Assembly: GCA_023411775.1 (NCBI GenBank)
Contig: JAEYOL010000235.1
Span: forward strand, 1 to 20,352
Length of the DNA stretch: 20,352 bases
Origin: Bacteroidota bacterium
Lineage (GTDB): Bacteria > Bacteroidota > Bacteroidia > Chitinophagales > Chitinophagaceae
Reading direction: 5' to 3'
A program made the translations under genes and the position numbers. A model generated the notes under the pieces. It was given only the letters and a program-made list of their open reading frames with translations. It was not told the DNA's origin and did not search any database. Of the stretch, positions 7,566 to 15,624 are shown in pieces. Position 1 is the stretch's first letter. The number at the start of each line of letters is the position of its first letter.

Positions 7566-10391
7566 ATGAAGCAGATGTTTACCTTTTGGCTGGCATTTTT
7601 GACATGTTACTTATCCACTGCACAGGTTATTCTTACCGGGAACCCCATCGTTGTTGAAAACGCATTACCCGGGAATCATATCTCGGAATGGGGTGTTCCT
7701 GATTTTCGCGACAATCGCATCGCCGGCTTTAGCACAAAAATGAGTTTGAATAGCGGCGAGACGGTACGTTTTAAAATCGATGTACAGGGCGGCGCCAATT
7801 ATTCATTAAAAATTTATCGTATCGGGTACTATAGTGGCAATGGTGCCAGGCTGATTCACAACGCGGGTTCTTTAGCCGGTACTGACCAACCGGAACCCTT
7901 GTATAACGAGGAAACGGGTATGATCGACTGTGACAACTGGAGTGAATCTTACTCCTGGGCAATCCCTTCCTCCGCGGTATCGGGAATGTATATCGCCCGC
8001 ATTGAAAGAGTGGGTGGCGGTAGCAATCATATCCTATTTATTGTGCGCAACGATTCCCACAATTCAGATATATACGTGCAACTCCCAGACGCCACCTGGC
8101 AGGCCTATAATGCCTATGGCGGTTCTTCTTTATACGATGGCAATACAACCTATGATCAAGGGCATGCTACCAAAGTTTCCTATAACCGGCCTTTTTTCCC
8201 ATATAATGTATTGTTCAACACAGATGGTCGTGGTGCCGATTGGTATATGAATGCGGAATACCCTATGATCCGCTGGCTGGAACGCAACGGTTACGACATT
8301 ACCTATACAAGTTGTAATGATGTAGCACGTAACGGCTACAAGCTTTTAAATCATAAGATATTTTTATCGACCGGCCACGACGAATACTGGTCAAAGAGCA
8401 TGCGCGACAATATAGAAGCCGCCCGTGACGCAGGTGTACACCTGGCGTTCTTTAGCGGCAATGAAGTGTATTGGAAAACAAGATGGGAACAAACTGTCGA
8501 CGATGAGGATCGCGTGCTGGTCTGCTATAAAGAAGGTAACCTGGCCAGTGGCGCCCAGGGTGAACGCAGCTGCGGTTTCAAATGTGATGACACTTCGCCT
8601 GAATGGACCGGGTTATGGAGAACGGGTGAAAACTATGATGCTGGCAAACCTGAAAACAGCCTGACCGGCCAGATCAGCTGGACCGAATCTCCACAAGATG
8701 GTTCTATAAAAGTGCCTGCTTTTTATAAAAAACACCGTTTCTGGCGTCATACAACCATCCCCAACATGCAAGACGGGCAAACAACGACGCTCGCATCGGG
8801 CACACTGGGATATGAATGGGATTACGAGCAGGAACAATTTAAAGACTACTACCCCAAAGGCCGGATGACGCTTTCGAGCACCACATACGGCCCGCTTACG
8901 CATAAGCTTTCTCTTTATCGCCATCCCGGCGGCGCCCTGGTTTTTGGTGCCGGCACCATTCAATGGGCATGGGGGCTGGACGGTAAACATTGGGGTGGCA
9001 CGCCTGAGATCAATAAGAACATGCAGCAGGCTACGGTCAACCTGTTTGCTGACATGGGTGTACAGCCTGGTTCATTGCAGTCAAACCTGGTTGCAGCCAG
9101 CCCATCCACCGATAATATTGCACCCACTTCAATAATTACGGCACCTGCCAGCGGATCCGGTTTTGCGGCCCGCGCACCTGTTACTATCAGTGGTACCGCC
9201 ACCGATGCGCAGGTAGTAGCCGGTGTGGAAGTGTCCACCGATGGAGGAGCAACCTGGAAAGTAGCAGAGCTGGATAAACTGGATGGTAACGTAACCTGGA
9301 CCTATACCTGGATCCCCTCTGCCATAGGTGTATTGGATGTAAAATGCCGTGCATTTGACGATACCGGTAACATGGAGATCCCTGGTACCGGTATATCTAT
9401 CACCATTGGTAATCCAGGTTTCCCCTTTACGATTTTCGAACCTACTTCTAAACCACTACTTCATTTCTGGGATCCACCGATCAACCTCGGAGTTCGTTTC
9501 AAGCCAAATATCGACGGTTTTGTCACTGGTGTTCGTTTTTACAAAGGACCCAACAATGACGGAACCCATATTGGCAACCTCTGGTCAAGTGATGGACAGA
9601 AATTGGCAGAAGTGACTTTTATCGACGAAACAGAAGAAGGATGGCAACAGGCAATGTTCTCGACCCCGGTTCCCGTGGTAGCAGGAACAGTTTATACTGC
9701 GTCTTACTTTAGTCCTACGGGCAATTTCTCGATCGACCCGCAGTTCTTCGCCACCGCGGGTTACCCCGAAGGGTCGCCCGGCATCTGGCCGGTACAGGCG
9801 CTCTCCAATCCAGATGGCGGAAATGGTGTTTATGCCTATGATGTAGGGCCTGCATTTCCTTCCTCAGTCTACAACCCTGCTAATTATTTTGTTGATATAA
9901 TATTTACAAATACAATAGCTGCAGCCACAACGCTAAATGGCACTGTAACTCTGCAAGGCCGACCAGCTGCACCACACAGTGCCTGGGAGGTACCATTAAC
10001 CGTAGAATTTTTTATCCCGGGAAATACTACACCGGCATATGTTTACAACGTAATTACCGATCAAAATGGCAGTTTCACAGTCTCCGACATACCCGCTGGG
10101 AACTTCCATATTGCTGTTAAGAATCTGCATACACTGAAAAGGGTCAAAACGGGGCAGACTATAGCCGCGGGAGTTAATTCAATTGACTTTGGTGAATTGC
10201 TGGAAGGTGACGTTAATAATGACAATTTTGTAACCCTGCCTGATTTAGTTTCATTGTTATCTACCTATATCAAAACAGTTGGAGACCCTGGTTACTTACC
10301 TGCCGCCGACCTGAACAATGATGATTTTGTTACAATATCTGATCTCTTGTTGTTATTAGGCAACTATATCAAACAAGGTGAAAATCCATAG
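7566..10391 (+). CDS. Secreted N,N-dimethylformamidase large-subunit-like protein with DUF4082 and dockerin, 941 aa
   Basis: A signal peptide (residues 1-19, ending STAQ) leads a multidomain exported protein. Residues about 20-505 resemble the N,N-dimethylformamidase beta subunit family (YSLKIYRIGYYSGNGARLI, STGHDEYWSKSMRDNIEAA). That family hydrolyses amides and is reported to use an iron site with tyrosine and glutamate ligands; Y274 of HDEYW and E300 of GNEVYW are candidates, not proven. An Ig-like domain (about 520-615), a DUF4082 domain (620-780), a carboxypeptidase-regulatory-like beta domain (790-880) and a dockerin (881-941) follow. No small-subunit gene is nearby and there is no T9SS sorting domain. 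The next gene, 43 bp downstream, encodes a cohesin-like protein, so the two are probably cotranscribed and may bind each other. The true substrate may well not be dimethylformamide. Confidence 0.85.
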   Translation: MKQMFTFWLAFLTCYLSTAQVILTGNPIVVENALPGNHISEWGVPDFRDNRIAGFSTKMSLNSGETVRFKIDVQGGANYSLKIYRIGYYSGNGARLIHNAGSLAGTDQPEPLYNEETGMIDCDNWSESYSWAIPSSAVSGMYIARIERVGGGSNHILFIVRNDSHNSDIYVQLPDATWQAYNAYGGSSLYDGNTTYDQGHATKVSYNRPFFPYNVLFNTDGRGADWYMNAEYPMIRWLERNGYDITYTSCNDVARNGYKLLNHKIFLSTGHDEYWSKSMRDNIEAARDAGVHLAFFSGNEVYWKTRWEQTVDDEDRVLVCYKEGNLASGAQGERSCGFKCDDTSPEWTGLWRTGENYDAGKPENSLTGQISWTESPQDGSIKVPAFYKKHRFWRHTTIPNMQDGQTTTLASGTLGYEWDYEQEQFKDYYPKGRMTLSSTTYGPLTHKLSLYRHPGGALVFGAGTIQWAWGLDGKHWGGTPEINKNMQQATVNLFADMGVQPGSLQSNLVAASPSTDNIAPTSIITAPASGSGFAARAPVTISGTATDAQVVAGVEVSTDGGATWKVAELDKLDGNVTWTYTWIPSAIGVLDVKCRAFDDTGNMEIPGTGISITIGNPGFPFTIFEPTSKPLLHFWDPPINLGVRFKPNIDGFVTGVRFYKGPNNDGTHIGNLWSSDGQKLAEVTFIDETEEGWQQAMFSTPVPVVAGTVYTASYFSPTGNFSIDPQFFATAGYPEGSPGIWPVQALSNPDGGNGVYAYDVGPAFPSSVYNPANYFVDIIFTNTIAAATTLNGTVTLQGRPAAPHSAWEVPLTVEFFIPGNTTPAYVYNVITDQNGSFTVSDIPAGNFHIAVKNLHTLKRVKTGQTIAAGVNSIDFGELLEGDVNNDNFVTLPDLVSLLSTYIKTVGDPGYLPAADLNNDDFVTISDLLLLLGNYIKQGENP
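9933..10388 (+). other. Beta domain plus type I dockerin module, copy 1
   Basis: Residues 790-941 of the protein starting at 7566. The dockerin has two calcium-loop repeats: D882, N884, D886, T890, D893 and D915, N917, D919, T923, D926, each with the dockerin spacing 1-3-5-9-12 and a following leucine-rich helix. Positions 10-11 of the loops, which set partner specificity in known dockerins, are LP and IS. The same module, roughly two thirds identical by eye, ends the protein at 12600-15329, down to the final QGENP. Confidence 0.85.
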
Positions 10392-10434
10392 ACTCAATCG
10401 ACCTGATAAAATTATTTATAATAAAAAAAAAGAA

Positions 10435-12333
10435 ATGAAAAGTACTTTTACTGGTAAGATTGCTGTGAGGAAATATTTTCATTTTTGTTTCCGTGCTTTG
10501 CTTCCCGCCTTCTTTTTTCTGGGTGGATTAAACAATGCGTTTTCACAAAACTCAGTGGACGTTCTTATTGATCCCGCATCTACAAACGTAGAAGTTGGAG
10601 AAACTTTTACAGTGGATGTAAAGGTCGATTTTGGTACCGGTTCAATTGCCAGTATTAACGCATACGTATTTTTTAATACTTTGGATTTGGAAGTGGTATC
10701 ATTGCCAACCGTGCCAACAGCTACAAGCAATAACTTATTGCCCGGTGTTTCGATCTCGTTTAACTCCTTAGAAAATATGAATTCTACCGGGCAGATCAGG
10801 CACGGTAGGTTTAATAGTGATCCCATGGAGGATGGCACTCACCCAAATGATGATTTTGTATTTTTTACAATTACTTTTAGGGCGCTTCGTGTTCCACCAG
10901 GAGGAACTACACCTCTAACGTTTGGAACAACTTTCCCAACCGAAACTGCAGCGGGTGAATTTAACCAGGCAGACGCATTGAACCAAACCATTAATGGTAC
11001 AGTTGTTATCAGCGCAGTTGGATGTACTACCCCACTAGCCACGATTAGCGCTCCCTGTGGCACCACCACTTGTAATGGCCAGGGCTTCAACCTGATCCTC
11101 GCATCTGCAACAGGTGAAAGTCCATTTGATGTGACGATCGACGGCCCCGAAGGAATAGCTACCTACGACAATATCACTGTAGGTAGCCCGATTACAACGT
11201 TTGCCCCGCCAGTAGTAAATATTTGGAATAACCCTACCCCAGTGACATTTGACGACGGTTCACATACCCTTGGTACGCGTTTTACAAGTTCGGTTTCGGG
11301 CTTTATAAAAGGCCTTAGATTTTTTGGCGCAGACGATGTATCTGCGACACCAAGTGACTACACAGGACAACTTTGGACCAATACAGGCACCCTGGTAGCT
11401 AGCGGCACATTCACTTCAGTATCTGCGGGTAGTTGGAACGAATTACATTTTGCGACTCCAATACTCATAAATCCTGGTGCTATATATATTGTTTCTTATA
11501 ATACCGGTACATCACAGTATTATGCCAGCACATCGGAAGGATTGGGCGCTGATTTCGTGAATGGCCCCTTGACAGCATTTGGTAATGGCGGTTTGTACAT
11601 TCAGGGACCGTCACCAACCTTTCCTATTTTTTCGGGTGGGCATAATTATTGGGTCGATGTTTTATTTTCACCTAATGAATACAGCTTTGAGCTGACGGGT
11701 ATTACTGATGCCAATGGATGCGTGAATACAGGATCGCTGCAAACCCTCCCGATCACTTCGGTCGATTGCGAAACTTTGCCCGTAAGCCTGCTGGGTCTTT
11801 CGGCTACACCAAAAGATAATACAATTGTATTGACCTGGTCCACGGCTTCAGAGATCAATAACAAAGGTTTCGAAGTACAACGTAAAACAGAAACCGGCGA
11901 CTGGGTTGCTATCGGATTTGTAAAAGGCGCCGGCTCCAGCCAGAGCATGCACTATTACGATTACACTGATGGGAATCTCCAGGCAAACCGATATTATTAT
12001 CGTTTGAAACAGGTAGATATCGATGGCAGGTTTGAATATTCACCCGTCGTATCGGCTGTAGTAGGCAGCGCTGAAAAATTCAGCCTCGAACAAAATTATC
12101 CCAACCCATTCCGTACTGAGACCGTGATCAGATTTACACTCCCCGGCAAAACCAATGTGAAATTGTCTTTGTATGATATGCAGGGCAGGCTGGTTAGAAA
12201 TCTTTTCAATGGCTCGAAAGATAAAGGCACTCATGCGGTATCGGTCAATTCGTCGACGTTAACCAGCGGAATATATTATTACAAGCTCGAATCAGAAAAT
12301 TTTTCGGCAGTGAAGAAGATGACGGTTCAATAA
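10435..12333 (+). CDS. Cohesin-like surface protein with DUF4082 and T9SS sorting domain, 632 aa
   Basis: The ATG at 10435 is chosen because it opens a clear signal peptide (ending about AFSQ38); an in-frame GTG at 10378 overlaps the previous gene and adds a charged, non-signal stretch. Residues about 41-193 fit a cohesin fold: VEVGETFTVDVKVDF, a central INAYVFFNTLDLEVVSL, DDFVFFTITFRA and a closing INGTVVIS, at the usual cohesin length of about 150. Residues 194-447 hold an Ig-like domain apparently split by a DUF4082 (about 255-413). A pre-sorting fibronectin-like domain (448-545) with YYRLKQVDIDGRFEYSP precedes a T9SS type A sorting domain (549-632, EQNYPNPF and SGIYYYKL). The protein should be exported across the outer membrane and anchored to the cell surface. 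Flanking genes encode dockerin enzymes, so it is a likely anchor. The cohesin call rests on pattern reading by eye. Confidence 0.82.
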   Translation: MKSTFTGKIAVRKYFHFCFRALLPAFFFLGGLNNAFSQNSVDVLIDPASTNVEVGETFTVDVKVDFGTGSIASINAYVFFNTLDLEVVSLPTVPTATSNNLLPGVSISFNSLENMNSTGQIRHGRFNSDPMEDGTHPNDDFVFFTITFRALRVPPGGTTPLTFGTTFPTETAAGEFNQADALNQTINGTVVISAVGCTTPLATISAPCGTTTCNGQGFNLILASATGESPFDVTIDGPEGIATYDNITVGSPITTFAPPVVNIWNNPTPVTFDDGSHTLGTRFTSSVSGFIKGLRFFGADDVSATPSDYTGQLWTNTGTLVASGTFTSVSAGSWNELHFATPILINPGAIYIVSYNTGTSQYYASTSEGLGADFVNGPLTAFGNGGLYIQGPSPTFPIFSGGHNYWVDVLFSPNEYSFELTGITDANGCVNTGSLQTLPITSVDCETLPVSLLGLSATPKDNTIVLTWSTASEINNKGFEVQRKTETGDWVAIGFVKGAGSSQSMHYYDYTDGNLQANRYYYRLKQVDIDGRFEYSPVVSAVVGSAEKFSLEQNYPNPFRTETVIRFTLPGKTNVKLSLYDMQGRLVRNLFNGSKDKGTHAVSVNSSTLTSGIYYYKLESENFSAVKKMTVQ

Positions 12334-12351
12334 GAACTACCGACAGCAATT

Positions 12352-12401
12352 GGAGTTCACCGCTCAGGAAAATATTCCCGGGCTGTGAACTTCCGGCTTT
12401 T
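12352..12401 (+). terminator. Possible terminator after the cohesin gene
   Basis: ggagttcac (12352-12360) pairs with gtgaact-cc (12385-12394, one bulged T), giving about nine pairs around a 24-nt loop, followed by ggctttt. The long loop and short T-run make it a weak candidate. It merges directly into a -7-like promoter element. Confidence 0.35.
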
Positions 12402-12425
12402 GAGTGTATGGCTTTTATATATTTG
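12399..12425 (+). promoter_or_regulatory. Candidate promoter for the sugar dehydrogenase gene
   Basis: TATATTTG at 12418-12425 is a perfect match to the Bacteroidota -7 element TAnnTTTG. TTTG at 12399-12402 lies upstream, but the 15-bp spacer is shorter than the usual 19 or so. The leader to the ATG at 12600 would be about 165 nt. The rest of 12426-12599 shows no gene or strong structure. Confidence 0.4.
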
Positions 12426-12599
12426 GATACCTCCCATTTATCCAGTACCGTTGAATACCCGCTCTTCTATTCTATAAAATCTTCGGCCGGATCATACAAA
12501 TACAGTTGTATTACTCCAGGCCAATTACAGTATAGGCGAATTTTTATTAGGCATACATTTCGACAGCAGGAAATGCCATGACCATTAAATATTAGCGTA

Positions 12600-15329
12600 A
12601 TGAAATCATTATTTCTGATACCCTGTCTGTGCCTGTTGAGCGGCATACTTAGTGCCCAGACTTTTGCAGACCCCAATTTTGCGGCTATTCCCATCGGATC
12701 GGGCTGGGACCAGCCGGTAGGCGCGGTTTTCAACAGCACGGGCCAGCAATTATTTGTTTGGGAAAGAGGCGGAAAAGTTTTTGTATGCAACCGAAATGGC
12801 AGCGGCACCTACATCAAACAAGCACAACCCGTACTGGATATCGGTCCCGAAGTAGGCGACTGGAGCGCGCATGGTATGCTGGGTTTTGCCCTGGATCCAA
12901 ATTTCGAAAGTAATGGCCTGATCTATGTGATGTATGTTGTCAATCGTAACCACTTGCTGTATTTTGGTACCGACCAATATAACCCCAATGCACCCTACAG
13001 CAGTATGGCCACAATCGGCCGGATAACACGTTATAAAACGATCACAAACGGCAGCGACCTGGTGGCTGATTATGGAACCCGTTTTATTTTATTGGGTGAA
13101 ACCAAATCTACCGGTATGCCGATCCTTCACGATTCGCATGGCGTAGGATCCCTGGTTTTTGCCCCCGATGGTACACTGCTGGCTTCTATCGGTGATGGTG
13201 CCAGTTATGAAGGCAATGATGCAGGAAGTTATCCCGGTACTTACTGGCAGGATGCCCTGGACCACGGTATCATCCGTGCGGAAGAGAATGTTGGCGCTTT
13301 TCGTTCGCAACTAGTGAATAGTTTGAACGGAAAAATTCTTCGCATCGACCCGCAAACCGGCGACGGTATTCCCAGCAACCCTTTTTATGATCCTTCCGCA
13401 CCGCGTGCGCCAAAATCAAGGGTATGGGCCCTGGGCGTGCGCAACGCGTTTCGCTTCTCCATCAAACCTGGTTCCGGATCAAATGATCCTGCAGCCGGCG
13501 ATGTCGGTGAAATATTTTATGGCGATGTCGGCTTCTCCAGTTGGGAAGAACTTAGCGTAATCACACAAGGTGGTCAGAACATGGGATGGCCGATCTACGA
13601 AGGAATTGAATACACGCTTGCTCCTGACGGCATAGGCCCGAGATACGTTGACCTGAATGTAGCAAACCCCGACGAACCTAACCCGCTTTATAATAGTGGT
13701 AGCTGTAACCAACAATATTTTTTATTCAAAGACCTTATCCGTAATGCCAACCCCGACCAGGACAAAACGGTGTACAATCCCTGCAATCCAGCGGAAGTAA
13801 TTGGAAGCGGCAATCGCTATTATCATAAACGTCCTTCACTTGAATGGTCGCACGCGCATAAATGGGCCAGGGTGCCGATCTTCAATGACAACGAACCCGA
13901 TGTGGCAATGATCGGGTCTGTGGAATCCGGAGTAACAGGTATTCCCTTCCCCGGCAGTTGCGCCGTAGGTGGTGTATGGTATGACGGTACGACCTATCCA
14001 GCTGAATATAAAAATTCATTTTTCACCGGTGATTATGCCGGTAACCCCGCTCCTCCTGTGTTTGTGAGCGCCTGGGTAAAAAGAATCAAATTTGATTATA
14101 CCGATCACGTGGTACAGGTAGAGAATTTCGCTTCCGATTTCAATGAATTGGTATGCATTGCGACCAATCCCATTGATGGAAGTATTGTTACAGTGGAACT
14201 TGCCTTGTCTACTGGCGTGAAGCAAATCGTATACGGCGGTAACCAGCCTCCTGTTGCAAAACCGGCTGCCGATAAGATCTATGGCCCCTCACCGTTGACG
14301 GTCAACTTCGATGGCAGCGCTTCCTTCGATCCTACACAGGGTGGTAGCATCGTGTCTTATTCATGGGATTTTGATGGCGCCACACCAGCAACCAGCAATG
14401 TAGCCAACCCCGGCAATATTCAGTTTACCAGCGAACCTGGTGTGCCAAAAAAATATGTGGTCACTCTCACTGTTACCGATAATGGCGGTGCCACACATCT
14501 TGACAGTATAATTATTTCAGTCAATAATACCCCACCTGTTGTTACTATCACCAGCCCGGGTATCACAACCTATGATCCAGGTCCTGACAATATTCAACTA
14601 GATTGCATCGCTGATGTAACCGATGCGGAACATGGACCCGGTCAATTGAAATATGAATGGCAGACAACACTCCGCCACAATTCGCATGAACACCGCGAAG
14701 CGATCAAAAATGAAGTCAACAGCAGCACGATCATTCAACGTATCGGCTTCATTGGATCAGATGTGTACTACTGGCTTATCGAACTTACAGTAACAGATGA
14801 TGCTGGCCTTTCAACAACAGCAGCAGTGGAAATTCACCCAAATATTGCGGGCGTACAGGCAACATTAAATGGTTCAGTAACACTGGAAGGCCGACCTGCG
14901 GCACCAAATGCGCAGTGGCAGGTTCCCCTCGTAGTTGAGTTTTATTCGATGGGTAATATGAGTTCACCAGCATTTACGCGTAATGTGAATACAGACAACA
15001 GCGGACATTTCACTGTCGAAAATATTCCGTCAGGCACTTATAAAGTCGCTGTAAAAAATGCTCACACGCTTAAAAAAGTAAGCGCGCTTGAAACTTTTAG
15101 TGTTGGTGCCACCAAAGACATCGACTTTGGAGTATTGCCTGAAGGGGATGTGAACAATGATAATTTTATCACCCTTCCTGACCTGGTTGCTTTGCTATCA
15201 AGCTATATTAAAACAACCGGCGATACTGGTTACCTGCCTCAGGCTGATTTGAATAATGATAATTTTGTGACACTGCCGGATCTTATTCTGTTGTTGAATA
15301 ATTATATCACGCAAGGAGAAAACCCATAA
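12600..15329 (+). CDS. Secreted PQQ-type sugar dehydrogenase-like protein with PKD domain and dockerin, 909 aa
   Basis: A signal peptide (residues 1-20, ending LSAQ) leads a beta-propeller of the glucose/sorbosone dehydrogenase family (about 22-540), which oxidises sugars using PQQ. Family features include GMLGFALDPNF, DSHGVGSLVFAPDG with H180 as likely catalytic base, LNGKILRIDP, VWALGVRNAFRF with the conserved arginine, and GQNMGWPIYEG. A PKD domain (about 550-635, SYSWDFDG and YVVTLTVTDNGG), a second Ig-like domain (637-745), a carboxypeptidase-regulatory-like domain (756-848) and a dockerin (849-909) follow. It has no T9SS sorting domain. The C-terminal module matches that of the dimethylformamidase-like protein two genes upstream, with the cohesin protein between them. 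The gene seems to have its own promoter and ends in a strong terminator. Electron acceptor and sugar are unknown; PQQ dependence is assumed from the family. Confidence 0.87.
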   Translation: MKSLFLIPCLCLLSGILSAQTFADPNFAAIPIGSGWDQPVGAVFNSTGQQLFVWERGGKVFVCNRNGSGTYIKQAQPVLDIGPEVGDWSAHGMLGFALDPNFESNGLIYVMYVVNRNHLLYFGTDQYNPNAPYSSMATIGRITRYKTITNGSDLVADYGTRFILLGETKSTGMPILHDSHGVGSLVFAPDGTLLASIGDGASYEGNDAGSYPGTYWQDALDHGIIRAEENVGAFRSQLVNSLNGKILRIDPQTGDGIPSNPFYDPSAPRAPKSRVWALGVRNAFRFSIKPGSGSNDPAAGDVGEIFYGDVGFSSWEELSVITQGGQNMGWPIYEGIEYTLAPDGIGPRYVDLNVANPDEPNPLYNSGSCNQQYFLFKDLIRNANPDQDKTVYNPCNPAEVIGSGNRYYHKRPSLEWSHAHKWARVPIFNDNEPDVAMIGSVESGVTGIPFPGSCAVGGVWYDGTTYPAEYKNSFFTGDYAGNPAPPVFVSAWVKRIKFDYTDHVVQVENFASDFNELVCIATNPIDGSIVTVELALSTGVKQIVYGGNQPPVAKPAADKIYGPSPLTVNFDGSASFDPTQGGSIVSYSWDFDGATPATSNVANPGNIQFTSEPGVPKKYVVTLTVTDNGGATHLDSIIISVNNTPPVVTITSPGITTYDPGPDNIQLDCIADVTDAEHGPGQLKYEWQTTLRHNSHEHREAIKNEVNSSTIIQRIGFIGSDVYYWLIELTVTDDAGLSTTAAVEIHPNIAGVQATLNGSVTLEGRPAAPNAQWQVPLVVEFYSMGNMSSPAFTRNVNTDNSGHFTVENIPSGTYKVAVKNAHTLKKVSALETFSVGATKDIDFGVLPEGDVNNDNFITLPDLVALLSSYIKTTGDTGYLPQADLNNDNFVTLPDLILLLNNYITQGENP
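14865..15326 (+). other. Beta domain plus type I dockerin module, copy 2
   Basis: Residues 756-909 of the protein starting at 12600. Its two calcium loops are D850, N852, D854, T858, D861 and D883, N885, D887, T891, D894. The loops are almost identical to each other (DVNNDNFITLPDL and DLNNDNFVTLPDL), with LP at both specificity positions, so this dockerin has strong internal two-fold symmetry. In known type I dockerins such symmetry allows two binding orientations. Confidence 0.85.
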
Positions 15330-15349
15330 TAACAAAAAATTCTGTCAAT

Positions 15350-15381
15350 AAAATGCCCGGAATCAAGCGGGCATTTTTTTT
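15350..15381 (+). terminator. Strong intrinsic terminator after the sugar dehydrogenase gene
   Basis: The arms 15350-15359 (aaaatgcccg) and 15368-15377 (cgggcatttt) pair perfectly over 10 bp around an 8-nt loop and run into a T-tract. It starts about 20 bp after the stop codon and separates the dockerin/cohesin block from the repeat protein downstream. Confidence 0.9.
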
Positions 15382-15436
15382 GTCCTGTATCTATAACAAA
15401 TCAGATATTAATAATATACAATTAGAACATTGCTTT

Positions 15437-15589
15437 GAACAATTAATGCAATTGTTCTTGCGGTTAGGACAGTTGGACACGAAACTCAAGAACACCGAAT
15501 ATATATTCGCACTACATCAACCGGGTTCACCGCCGGACTTCACTTAGTGCCGTACCTGCATCCAGTTGATACAAGTTTGCTCCGCAAAC
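15437..15589. repeat. Three perfect inverted repeats in the leader region of the Fn3-like repeat protein
   Basis: The gene-free stretch 15382-15624 contains gaacaatt/aattgttc (15437-15444 and 15450-15457, 5-nt loop), a 14-bp palindrome cgaatatatattcg (15496-15509), and gtttgc/gcaaac (15575-15580 and 15584-15589, 3-nt loop), the last ending 35 bp before the ATG. These may be operators or leader hairpins. No convincing -33/-7 promoter was found here, and the short open frame from 15353 begins inside the terminator and is not credible. Confidence 0.5.
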
Positions 15590-15624
15590 AAAAAATAAAA
15601 ATCATTAACCAACCTTAAACCTGT

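Noticed and set aside
10378..10434. GTG start extending the cohesin protein upstream by 19 residues
   Set aside because: It overlaps the preceding dockerin coding end and puts charged residues before the signal peptide; the ATG at 10435 gives a normal signal sequence.
15353..15547. Small open frame of 64 codons between the sugar dehydrogenase and the repeat protein
   Set aside because: It starts inside the terminator hairpin, has no hydrophobic or domain pattern, and overlaps the inverted repeats.
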